From Mucilaginibacter sp. (GTDB lineage: Bacteria; Bacteroidota; Bacteroidia; Sphingobacteriales; Sphingobacteriaceae), in the NCBI GenBank assembly GCA_028288285.1, contig JAQBNZ010000155.1, forward strand, positions 1 through 62,724: a stretch of 62,724 bases of DNA, written 5' to 3'. Shown here piece after piece: positions 8,669 to 16,897 of the stretch. The notes under the pieces were generated by a model. That model was not told the DNA's origin and ran no database searches. It saw nothing but the letters and a program-made list of their open reading frames with translations. Within the stretch, counting starts at the first letter, position 1, and every line of letters starts with the position of its first letter. The position numbers and the translations under genes were made by a program.

Positions 8669-9816
8669 TTCCAGTAACCAAACCTTATATGCCAGCAGAA
8701 AAAGAATTTAAAAGCTATGTGAAAAATATTTGGAAACGGCAATGGTTAACAAATCATGGCCCGCTGGCAAATACATTAGAGCTAAAGTTAAAGGAATACT
8801 TATCGTTAGATCATTTATTATATGTAACTAATGGAACAATAGCGCTGCAGTTAGCTATTAAGGCGCTTAACTTAAACGGAGAAATTATAACAACACCGTT
8901 TTCTTTCGTTGCTACTACCAGCAGTATAGTATGGCAAGGATGTAAACCTGTGTTTGTTGATATTAACCCAGATACATACAATATAGATGCAACAAAAATA
9001 GAAGCTGCAATAACACCTCAAACCACTGGTATAATTGCAACACATGTATTTGGTAACCCTTGTGATGTTGATGCTATAAAGCAGATTGCAGAGAAATACA
9101 ATTTGAAAGTTATATACGATGCCGCTCACTGTTTTGGAACCAGGTACAAAAACAGATCGATATTTGAATTTGGTGATGTAAGTACCACAAGCTTTCATGC
9201 TACTAAGTTATTTCATACGGTTGAAGGGGGAGCTGTTATTACAAAAGATCCGGAATTACTTAAGAAAATGGCAATTATGAGAAGTTTTGGATATTCAGGA
9301 ACAGATACATTTTCTGAATTAGGAATTAATGCTAAAAACTGTGAATTGCATGCTGCAATGGGTTTATGTAATTTGAACCATGTTGATGAGATACTTCAAA
9401 AAAGAAAATATTTGTACCAACATTATTTAATCCGCTTGAATAGATTAGGAGTAAAGTTTCAGGCGCTTCAAGGTTATACCGACTATAATCACGCCTATTT
9501 CCCCATTTTATTTGAGAGTGAGGAGTTAATGCATGCAAGTAAAACTAAACTGGAGCTTTCGCAAATATATAGCCGCCGGTACTTTTATCCATCATTATCG
9601 GCTTTACCTTATGTTGATAATGTATCCATGCCCGTTTGCGATTCTGTTGCCAGCAGAATTTTGTGTCTTCCGCTTTATCATACACTTACATTGTCAGATT
9701 TAGATTTTATATGTAGGGTTTTATTGAAAGATAAAAATTTGAAACCCAAAATTAAAAATTTTGGTGTGTTGATTGCCGAACAAGTTGAATCAGGACTTGA
9801 TCATATATCAGCATAA
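8665..9816 (+). CDS. DegT/DnrJ/EryC1/StrS-family sugar aminotransferase (first of three PLP enzymes)
   Basis: This PLP enzyme transfers an amino group to a keto-sugar nucleotide. Fold-type I features are clear: YVTNGTIALQLAIKAL near residue 52, the PLP-contacting DAAHCFG at about 152-158, and the Schiff-base Lys181 in SFHATKLFHTVEGGA. Length 383 aa is normal. The probable acceptor is a 4-keto sugar made by the CapD/PglF-like dehydratase encoded at 27.5 kb. The start overlaps the flippase stop by four bases. Product stereochemistry cannot be read from the sequence. Confidence 0.9.
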   Translation: MIPVTKPYMPAEKEFKSYVKNIWKRQWLTNHGPLANTLELKLKEYLSLDHLLYVTNGTIALQLAIKALNLNGEIITTPFSFVATTSSIVWQGCKPVFVDINPDTYNIDATKIEAAITPQTTGIIATHVFGNPCDVDAIKQIAEKYNLKVIYDAAHCFGTRYKNRSIFEFGDVSTTSFHATKLFHTVEGGAVITKDPELLKKMAIMRSFGYSGTDTFSELGINAKNCELHAAMGLCNLNHVDEILQKRKYLYQHYLIRLNRLGVKFQALQGYTDYNHAYFPILFESEELMHASKTKLELSQIYSRRYFYPSLSALPYVDNVSMPVCDSVASRILCLPLYHTLTLSDLDFICRVLLKDKNLKPKIKNFGVLIAEQVESGLDHISA

Positions 9817-9828
9817 AATTAAGTTGAT

Positions 9829-10692
9829 ATGAAAGATATTATACCAATTGTGAGCATTTGTTGTATTACATACAACCATAAAAAATTTATATCACAGGCT
9901 ATAAATAGTTTTTTAATGCAAGAAACCAATTTTCATTTCGATATCATAGTTGCCGATGACTGCTCAAATGACGGGGCCTTAGATATATTAAAAACCTTTT
10001 CGGATAAATATCCTGACAAAATCAAACTGATTTCGACTGAAAAAAATTTGGGAACACACGGTAATTTAGTGAATTGCCTTAAGTTTTGCACAGGTAAATA
10101 TATAGCTATATGTGAAGGTGATGATTATTGGACAGACCCTATGAAATTACAAAAACAGGTTGATTTTTTAGAGAATAACCCCAGCTACGTAATTTGCTGC
10201 CATTATACGAGGGTAATAAATGAAAATGGGAAAACATTGTATGTTCATCCTAACCCCGTTCCCATAGAACATACTTATTATGATTTGCTGGCAGGTAGGC
10301 AGGAAGAAACTAAAACAGCAACAGTAGTGTACAGAAATACTTTGGGGATACATCAATTATTTAAAACATCCTGGTTCACTAACTGCTATGCAGGAGATAA
10401 AATATTTAAGTTGTTTGCAACTTCTTATACCGGAGGAAAAATTTTTGTAATGCCGCAAGTGATGAGTTGCTACCGTAATCACAGTGGTGGAGTCTGGAGC
10501 ATGATCAGCACAAAAACACGAATGGAAAGAACGGTCAGCGATTTTTACTTGATTATAAACCATTTTACCTATCCAGCACTACAAAAAAAAAGATTGCTTG
10601 TGTTATATGTTAGGCGCTATTTGTTGTTTGAGTTACGACATAGGCAAGTACGCAAAGCATTTAATACAGTTAAATTTTTATTAAACTATTAA
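9829..10692 (+). CDS. Glycosyltransferase family 2
   Basis: An inverting GT-A glycosyltransferase that adds one sugar of the repeat unit at the cytoplasmic membrane face. The N-terminal nucleotide-binding segment is IVSICCITYNHKKFISQAI, followed by IIVADDCSNDG (acidic pair near residue 41). The metal-binding motif sits in CEGDDYWTDPMKLQKQV (about residues 96-112), a typical GT2 pattern. There is no strong TM segment. Length 287 aa is normal. It is the only GT2 in the locus; the other transferases are GT4. Donor and acceptor are unknown. Confidence 0.88.
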   Translation: MKDIIPIVSICCITYNHKKFISQAINSFLMQETNFHFDIIVADDCSNDGALDILKTFSDKYPDKIKLISTEKNLGTHGNLVNCLKFCTGKYIAICEGDDYWTDPMKLQKQVDFLENNPSYVICCHYTRVINENGKTLYVHPNPVPIEHTYYDLLAGRQEETKTATVVYRNTLGIHQLFKTSWFTNCYAGDKIFKLFATSYTGGKIFVMPQVMSCYRNHSGGVWSMISTKTRMERTVSDFYLIINHFTYPALQKKRLLVLYVRRYLLFELRHRQVRKAFNTVKFLLNY

Positions 10693-10716
10693 CAATGTGT
10701 GGTATAACTAAAGCTC

Positions 10717-11820
10717 ATGCAACAGAAAAAAAAGCTCTTTTTTATTATTCCTTCGTTAGTGGGTGGTGGGGCAGAACGGGTGTTGATATCCCTGGCAAAT
10801 CATTTTAATACTTTAAATTATGAGTCAATAATAATTTCATTAAACAACTGTGTGCCCGCTTATGAAATTACATGCGGCATTCAGGTTTTATTCCTCGTTA
10901 ATCGTAGAAAAGATTCCCTGTCATTTAGAGCATTTTATGTACTGCAAATTTTTATTAAACTGATAGGATATTTGATAAAAGAAAAGCCGGTATGCAGTAT
11001 TTCTTTCATTACATCGGCCAATCTCTGGACGGGTATAGCCTGTAACATAACCAGAACCCCATATGTTGTATCAGAACGTACTTCGCCTAACAGGAGCGTT
11101 AATAAATTTGGTTATTTTCAAAATTACTTGGCCGCAAGGCTTTATAAAAGGTCAAAGGCAATTGTTGTAAGTGCAAGCGGAGTTGAGCAGTGTCTTAGAG
11201 AAAATAAAAGATTTACAAAGCTTAAAAACATATGTAAGATAAATAATGCTGTTAATGTATTTGAGCCACTAACAAACACAAAGGTTCATTATCGTAAATT
11301 CATATTAGGTGTTGGCCGGCTAACGTATGTAAAAGGTTTTGATATTCTTATAAGTGCATTTGGTAAGGCAAACCTGCAGGATGTTGATCTGCTTATAGTA
11401 GGTGAAGGAAAGGAACGGGCCAACTTGATTTATCAGATATATACCTTGGGGTTAGCAGATAGGGTGGTACTAACAGGAACAAAAACAAATTTGCAGGATT
11501 TTTACAGCCAGGCCGAATTGTTTGTATTGCCATCAAGAAACGAGGGTTATCCTAATGCACTCGTTGAGGCCATGAGTTTTGGGTGCCCCTGTATAGCAGT
11601 GAATTGTGAATTCGGCCCATCTGAAATTATTATAAATAATTTCAACGGTATATTAGTTGATGATCCATCCATTGATTCTTTATCTAATGCAATAAGTAAG
11701 TTAATAGAGAATCCGGACTTGAAGGATTTTCTTGGAAAAAACGCTCTGAATATAAATAATACCAACAACGCACAACAGATATTAAAAAAATGGGAAGCCC
11801 TTATTTTGTGCAACTCTTAG
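10717..11820 (+). CDS. Glycosyltransferase family 4 (GT4 no. 1)
   Basis: A retaining GT-B glycosyltransferase. The N-terminal glycine-rich motif IPSLVGGGAERVL is at about residues 11-23. The C-terminal nucleotide-binding half starts GVGRLTYVKGFDILI and contains LIVGEGKER. The EX7E signature is EGYPNALVE, followed by AMSFGCPCIAVNCEFGPSEII. The GAER plus FGPSEII combination is common in GT4 enzymes of capsule and O-antigen loci. The sugar transferred cannot be assigned. It follows the GT2 gene after 24 bp in the same operon. Confidence 0.9.
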   Translation: MQQKKKLFFIIPSLVGGGAERVLISLANHFNTLNYESIIISLNNCVPAYEITCGIQVLFLVNRRKDSLSFRAFYVLQIFIKLIGYLIKEKPVCSISFITSANLWTGIACNITRTPYVVSERTSPNRSVNKFGYFQNYLAARLYKRSKAIVVSASGVEQCLRENKRFTKLKNICKINNAVNVFEPLTNTKVHYRKFILGVGRLTYVKGFDILISAFGKANLQDVDLLIVGEGKERANLIYQIYTLGLADRVVLTGTKTNLQDFYSQAELFVLPSRNEGYPNALVEAMSFGCPCIAVNCEFGPSEIIINNFNGILVDDPSIDSLSNAISKLIENPDLKDFLGKNALNINNTNNAQQILKKWEALILCNS

Positions 11821-11861
11821 AACTTTAAAAGGTTACTTTTTTATTTTGAAAATAATCAGGT

Positions 11862-12614
11862 ATGGTACAATATCTAATACGATTAGACGACTTATGTCCA
11901 ACAAATAATCTAACAAAGTGGTACCGCTTTTTTAATTTATTTGATGATTTTAAAATAAAACCAATAATTGCGGTAATACCCTACAATGTAGATCCTAAGT
12001 TAATTAAATGCGGAAATTACAACCCCAACTATTGGCAATTAGTTAGAGAGCTTCAGCAAAAAGGTTATACAATAGGGATGCATGGTTATGAACATCTTTA
12101 TCAAAGTGCTAATTCGGGCATATTACGAATGAATAACAGGTCTGAGTTTGCAGGTTTGCCTTTAATTGCACAAGAAGCAAAAATTAAACATTCGTCAGAA
12201 ATATTTAAGCAAGAAGGAGTAGTTACATCTTGCTTTATTGCACCAGCACACACATTTGATATTAACACGCTTATAGCCTTAAAAAAGCATTCATATATAA
12301 AAACTATAAGTGATGGTTTATTAAATATGCCATATAAAAGATTTGGGTTTGATTGGATACCGGCACAGCTTTCTGAAGTTGCCGAAAAAAAAGCAAACAC
12401 CTGGACATTTAATTACCACCCCGAAACTTGTACAGACAAAGGGTTTTATAAACTGGAAAAATTTATTGTAAAATACCATAAGCATTTTGTTTCTACAGAT
12501 GCACTTGTTTTTAAAGAGTATACCCGGTATGATAATATAAAAGAGCAGGTAATTATTTATCGCCGTTTATTTCATGATAAACTAAAGTTTGCGGCTGCTC
12601 TTCTCAAATTTTAA
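11862..12614 (+). CDS. DUF2334 / polysaccharide-deacetylase-like protein
   Basis: This looks like a carbohydrate-esterase-4-like fold of the DUF2334 family. Residues 7-10 are RLDD, with the acidic pair found at the start of the metal site, and IGMHGYEHLY at 71-80 supplies His74 and His78. FIAPAHTFD matches the later conserved segment. No signal peptide is present, so it probably acts in the cytoplasm on a lipid-linked or nucleotide-linked sugar, perhaps removing an N-acetyl group before re-acylation. That role is inferred. At 250 aa it is a complete single domain. A strong hairpin follows the gene at 12624-12652. Confidence 0.8.
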   Translation: MVQYLIRLDDLCPTNNLTKWYRFFNLFDDFKIKPIIAVIPYNVDPKLIKCGNYNPNYWQLVRELQQKGYTIGMHGYEHLYQSANSGILRMNNRSEFAGLPLIAQEAKIKHSSEIFKQEGVVTSCFIAPAHTFDINTLIALKKHSYIKTISDGLLNMPYKRFGFDWIPAQLSEVAEKKANTWTFNYHPETCTDKGFYKLEKFIVKYHKHFVSTDALVFKEYTRYDNIKEQVIIYRRLFHDKLKFAAALLKF

Positions 12615-12623
12615 GCTATTTAA

Positions 12624-12652
12624 ATAAAAGCTTTTTAGCAAAAAGCTTTTAT
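12624..12652 (+). terminator. Strong intra-operon hairpin, terminator- or attenuator-like
   Basis: A perfect 13-bp stem (12624-12636 with 12640-12652) closes a 3-nt loop AGC. The stem has an A-run on the 5' side and AAAAGC/GCTTTT around the centre. It lacks a clean U-tract beyond the stem, but the 3' arm itself ends in TTTTAT. It lies in the 80-bp gap between two co-directional genes of the exopolysaccharide operon. It may be a partial terminator overcome by the UpxY-like protein, or an mRNA-stability structure. Confidence 0.6.
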
Positions 12653-12694
12653 GGATGGGCCACGAAATCAATTTAATAAGCTAATCACCATTTT

Positions 12695-13981
12695 ATGAAT
12701 ATACCTTTCTCACCACCTTACATTGATCAGAGTGTGATTGATGAAGTTACTGACACATTAAATTCTAAATGGATTACTACTGGCCCAAAAGTAGTAGAAC
12801 TTGAAAAGGAAGTGGTTAAGCTTACTACTTCTAAAAAGGCAGTATGTGTAAATTCATGGACCTCTGGCGCAATTTTAATGCTTAAATGGTATGGTGTAAA
12901 AGCCGGTGACGAGGTTATTATACCAGCATACACTTACTGTGCCACAGCTTTAGCCGTTCTGCATTGTGGAGCAATACCTGTAATGGTTGACATAGATAAT
13001 GAATTTTGCATTTCAACAATTGCTGTTAAAAAGGCAATAACATCTAAAACAAAGGCTATTATAGCTGTTGATATTGCCGGATGGCCATGTGATTATCCTA
13101 AGCTAATGCGGATTATAAAAAGCCCCGAAATATCCGGCCTTTTTATTTCAGAATCAATTAAACAAAAAAACCTGAACAGAATTCTGCTAATTGCAGATGC
13201 GGCCCATTCACTTGGGGCAATGAGTTACGGGCATCCGTCTGCAATTAAAAGTGATATTACAATTTTTTCTTTTCATGCTGTTAAAAACATTACCACTGCG
13301 GAGGGAGGATGTGTGTGTTTAAATCTGCCTGATAGCTTTAACGCCGAAGAAGAGTATAAATATTTGAAAATGTATACTTTAAACGGCCAAAATAAAGATG
13401 CTTTATCAAAATCATTAGGAGCCGGATGGAGGTATGATATACTTTTTCAAGGGCTTAAAATTAACATGCCTGATATTTGTGCGGCAATTGGATTAGCACA
13501 AATAAGAAAATATCAAAACAAGTTATTGCCCTTACGTAAGAGCGTAGCTTTACAATACTGCAAGGGGTTTAAGGACAAAGTATGGGCCATATTGCCAACC
13601 CTAATTGATAGGGGCCGTGAATCAAGCTATCATTTATTTCCACTTCGCATTAAAGGTATAACAGAACAACAACGTGATAATATTATTGATGAAATAACTT
13701 CAAACGGGGTAGCAGTTAATGTGCATTTTATACCTATGCCCATGTTAACATATTTTAAAAATTTAGGGTATAATATTAATGATTATCCTAATGCTTATAA
13801 AAACTATTCTTGCGAAATATCTTTACCAATATACTCGCAACTAATTGATGAAGAGATAGAATTCATTATAAATTCAGTAATAATAGCTGTTGAAAACCAA
13901 CTATCCTACGCTGCAATAGAACAGTTAGCCTTAGATACTGAAAAACATTTAATAAATTTTAATATGTACGAACATGGTTGA
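12695..13981 (+). CDS. DegT/DnrJ/EryC1/StrS-family sugar aminotransferase (second PLP enzyme)
   Basis: PLP-dependent aminotransferase for a keto-sugar nucleotide. The N-terminus (IPFSPPYIDQSVIDEVTDTL, then WITTGPKVVELE) is the standard ArnB/PglE-type opening. The cofactor segment ADAAHSLGA is at about 168-176, and the Schiff-base lysine is Lys197 in IFSFHAVKNITTAEGG. Length 428 aa is slightly longer than usual owing to an insertion near residues 140-165. It overlaps the downstream sugar-phosphate transferase gene by 8 bp. It may make a second amino-sugar or act in sequence with the aminotransferase at 8665. Confidence 0.9.
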   Translation: MNIPFSPPYIDQSVIDEVTDTLNSKWITTGPKVVELEKEVVKLTTSKKAVCVNSWTSGAILMLKWYGVKAGDEVIIPAYTYCATALAVLHCGAIPVMVDIDNEFCISTIAVKKAITSKTKAIIAVDIAGWPCDYPKLMRIIKSPEISGLFISESIKQKNLNRILLIADAAHSLGAMSYGHPSAIKSDITIFSFHAVKNITTAEGGCVCLNLPDSFNAEEEYKYLKMYTLNGQNKDALSKSLGAGWRYDILFQGLKINMPDICAAIGLAQIRKYQNKLLPLRKSVALQYCKGFKDKVWAILPTLIDRGRESSYHLFPLRIKGITEQQRDNIIDEITSNGVAVNVHFIPMPMLTYFKNLGYNINDYPNAYKNYSCEISLPIYSQLIDEEIEFIINSVIIAVENQLSYAAIEQLALDTEKHLINFNMYEHG

Positions 13982-14570
13982 AAAACGAGTATTTGATTTT
14001 TGTTTTGCATTAATCGGCTTAATCTGTTTAATACCTTTGTTTATTGTAATTGCTTGCGTTATACGTTTAGATTCAAGAGGAAACATCTTCTACATTCAAC
14101 GCCGTATTGGCCGTAATGGAATTGAATTTTTACTTTATAAATTCAGAACAATGTATGTTCACTCAGAACAACTTGGGCTTTTAACAATAGGCTCTCATGA
14201 TTATAGGATCACTAATTCTGGCTACTGGTTGCGTAAGTATAAATTAGATGAGTTGCCACAATTATTTAACATACTTATTGGGAATATGAGCTTTGTTGGC
14301 CCAAGGCCAGAAGTGCGTAAATATGTTGAAAACTATACCAAACAACAACAAAAAGTGTTGCTTATTAAACCCGGTATTACAGACTGGGCATCAATACTTT
14401 ATTATAATGAGAATGAAATATTAGCTAAGTCTGAAAACCCTGAGTATTTATACATTAACGAGATTATTCCATCAAAAATATTACAAAATCTAAATTACAT
14501 TGATCGTCACAATTTATGGATAGATCTAATGATCATATTCCATACCTTAAAAAAGGTAATAAATAAGTAA
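13974..14570 (+). CDS. Initiating sugar-phosphate transferase (small monotopic PGT, PglC-like)
   Basis: It transfers a sugar-1-phosphate from a UDP-sugar to undecaprenyl phosphate and so starts each repeat unit. The N-terminal re-entrant hydrophobic helix is at about residues 10-29. IFYIQRRIGRNG and FLLYKFRTMYV follow, then the acidic catalytic segment LDELPQLFNILIGNMSFVGPRPE and KPGITDWASI. At 198 aa it is the minimal catalytic form without an extra N-terminal domain. It overlaps the aminotransferase gene (ATG at 13974, upstream stop at 13981), so the enzyme may use the amino-sugar made there. It is one of three PGT genes in the window. Confidence 0.92.
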   Translation: MVEKRVFDFCFALIGLICLIPLFIVIACVIRLDSRGNIFYIQRRIGRNGIEFLLYKFRTMYVHSEQLGLLTIGSHDYRITNSGYWLRKYKLDELPQLFNILIGNMSFVGPRPEVRKYVENYTKQQQKVLLIKPGITDWASILYYNENEILAKSENPEYLYINEIIPSKILQNLNYIDRHNLWIDLMIIFHTLKKVINK

Positions 14571-14587
14571 CATTTGATTTATAATTT

Positions 14588-15778
14588 ATGCTATTTAAAA
14601 ATCTATTGGTCATTTTTTTAATGACAATGTATCTATACACACTTGCGTTTGGGATATTTATGACAAGTTTTTTTCGGATACCGGCACCTGTTATCTTTTG
14701 CTTTCCTTTAATGCTTTTTTATAACGTACCAGTACAACGGTTTGCATATTGGACAGAAACAGTATTATTTACAATTGCCTTGACATTATATTATCTTGTA
14801 GGGCAAAACGATTTTAAATATCTTATTTTATGTATTATTACAATTGGTGTGTGCGCTCTTTACTTTAATTATTTTGTGGGTTTTAGCCAGTTTCGATTTA
14901 AATTAACCGTCATAATATTTTTCGCCCTTCTTTTTTTTTCAATGCTTTTAATGGTATTGGATCATAACTATCAAAGTATTATAGATCCATTAAGAAGTCT
15001 TTTATTAGGTGAACCTATAAAACAAAGCCCCGCCGGACTTGCCCTTACACAATTTGTATTTGGTTACCAGATTGTGGCTTTTACAGCTTTCATTTTAGTA
15101 TTAACCGCTACACTTCGGTTTAACTTATTAATTATATTCATTGTTTTTCTTGCTTGTATGGCTTTTATCTATTTGGGGATGAACCGGTCTGCGTTGATAA
15201 GTTTTGCAGTCTCAGTAGCCGTATTTTTATTTGTTTATTACTGGTATAAAGCTGCTGTTTTGTTTATAGGTCTCGCATTAGTCATGGGAGTTTTCCTATA
15301 CACTTATGCATTGAAAAATAATACCGATCAAAAAAATAATATTTTGGCAAAGAATCAGGCAAAACAAGCAAATGACTTTAACAGGCTTACCCTTGCTTCC
15401 GAAAATTTAGCCATTTATTCTAATTACCCTTTCGGGCTGATGTTTTATGGCAAGAGTTGGGAAGAGGTTACTTACAGAAATCCAGTTTTTCCGGATGGCT
15501 TAAGTTCTCATAATGCTTATTTAATGTTTTTAACTTATTTGGGCCCTTTTTTGGGATTAGGACTATTAGGAGCTATTTATTACAGAATAAATAGACTTTA
15601 CTGGATTACCTTTAAGCATATAAAACTTAAACCAAACGCCATCCTTGTTTCATTGCTGTTTTCATTATTGGCTGTATCATTTAATGCATTCTCACATAAC
15701 GGGTGGTTATTAAGTGCAGATGGGCCAACCCTATTCCTATATTACGGTGTTCTGCAAGGCTCAAAAATATATCTGTAA
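14588..15778 (+). CDS. Wzy-like O-antigen/exopolysaccharide polymerase
   Basis: An integral membrane protein of 396 aa with about 10-11 hydrophobic segments. A larger hydrophilic loop at about residues 240-310 is followed by FPDGLSSHNAYLMFLTYLGPFLG, which resembles the conserved His-containing segment of the Wzy_C/O-antigen ligase fold. It should polymerise flipped repeat units on the periplasmic side. It sits among the glycosyltransferase genes and is the only polymerase candidate. Primary sequence of this family is poorly conserved, so the call relies on topology, this motif and context. Confidence 0.8.
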   Translation: MLFKNLLVIFLMTMYLYTLAFGIFMTSFFRIPAPVIFCFPLMLFYNVPVQRFAYWTETVLFTIALTLYYLVGQNDFKYLILCIITIGVCALYFNYFVGFSQFRFKLTVIIFFALLFFSMLLMVLDHNYQSIIDPLRSLLLGEPIKQSPAGLALTQFVFGYQIVAFTAFILVLTATLRFNLLIIFIVFLACMAFIYLGMNRSALISFAVSVAVFLFVYYWYKAAVLFIGLALVMGVFLYTYALKNNTDQKNNILAKNQAKQANDFNRLTLASENLAIYSNYPFGLMFYGKSWEEVTYRNPVFPDGLSSHNAYLMFLTYLGPFLGLGLLGAIYYRINRLYWITFKHIKLKPNAILVSLLFSLLAVSFNAFSHNGWLLSADGPTLFLYYGVLQGSKIYL

Positions 15779-15828
15779 CATCAGTTTAATTCACTGTAGG
15801 GGTGATGCTAACTACGTCATTATTGATA

Positions 15829-16887
15829 ATGGGAAAAAAAATATTTCTGATTGTAGGATCATTAGGTGCTGGCGGTTCAGAACGTGTTTATTGGTTGTTA
15901 GCCCAATACTTTAATAACGCTGGTTATAATGTTTCTGTTGTATTTTTGAATTCAAATGAACGATGCTTCTCAACTGATATAGATGGCATTGAATTTATTG
16001 ATCTTAAAACTATAAAGGCTTCCAGATCTTTTTTTAAACTATATAAACTATTAAAAGTTGAAAAGCCTTATGCGGTTTTTTCTACGGTAGATAACATCAA
16101 TATACTATTGGGAATAGTAACCTGGGTGTTAAAAATACCCAATGCAATTGCAAGGGTATCAAACACTCCAGAGGGAATGAGAAGTTTTTATGATTTTAAA
16201 ACCAATTTTTATAACTTATTTACTAAAATATTTTTTGCAAAATTCAACTACATAGTTTGCCAAACTACAGAAATGCAAAACTCTATTATAAAGCGCTATG
16301 GTATTAACAAAACTAAATTAAAAGTAGTATCAAATCCTGTTCTTACTTCGCCGCTTATAAAAACACATGATAGTTCAGGTTGCAAAAAGTTGATTGTAGT
16401 ATGCCGGTTAGCTGAAGAAAAAGGCGTAGTTAGATTGTTAAGAATAATTAGCAAACTACCTGAACATTATTTATTAACTGTTATTGGAGATGGACCATTA
16501 ATGAATAGTCTTAAGGCAGAGGCAGCCAGTTTGAAGTTAAGTAAAAGAGTAAACTTTATTGGCGAAATTCAGAATGTACCGGCACAAATTATAAAGTACG
16601 ATCTTTTTGTGTTAACCTCCTTCACTGAAGGTTTTCCGAATGTGATGCTTGAATCCTTAAGTGTAGGAGTACCTATAGTTTGTTACAGGGTCGGAGGTGC
16701 GCAAGATTTAATTCGGGAAGGCATTAACGGTTATATTGTGGAGCAAAATGACGCCGAGTCGTTTAGAAATAAAGTATTATTAGCTTGTTCGCATCCGTGG
16801 TCACATGAAAAAATTAAGGAAGATGTATATCGTCGGTTTTCTTTAGATAACATTGGGCATCAATACGAAAATCTGTTAACTAATTAA
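15829..16887 (+). CDS. Glycosyltransferase family 4 (GT4 no. 2)
   Basis: A retaining GT-B enzyme. The domain opens KKIFLIVGSLGAGGSERVYWLLAQ, where the GSER motif resembles that of the first GT4 gene (split here: KKIFLIVGSLGAGGSER). The C-terminal half starts IVVCRLAEEKGVVRLL, includes VIGDGPLMNSLKAEA, and has the EX7E motif EGFPNVMLE. I start at 15829 because the fold begins there. An in-frame ATG at 15802 would add nine residues of no evident function. Substrate is unknown. Confidence 0.88.
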   Translation: MGKKIFLIVGSLGAGGSERVYWLLAQYFNNAGYNVSVVFLNSNERCFSTDIDGIEFIDLKTIKASRSFFKLYKLLKVEKPYAVFSTVDNINILLGIVTWVLKIPNAIARVSNTPEGMRSFYDFKTNFYNLFTKIFFAKFNYIVCQTTEMQNSIIKRYGINKTKLKVVSNPVLTSPLIKTHDSSGCKKLIVVCRLAEEKGVVRLLRIISKLPEHYLLTVIGDGPLMNSLKAEAASLKLSKRVNFIGEIQNVPAQIIKYDLFVLTSFTEGFPNVMLESLSVGVPIVCYRVGGAQDLIREGINGYIVEQNDAESFRNKVLLACSHPWSHEKIKEDVYRRFSLDNIGHQYENLLTN

Positions 16888-16897
16888 CACTGTTAGT

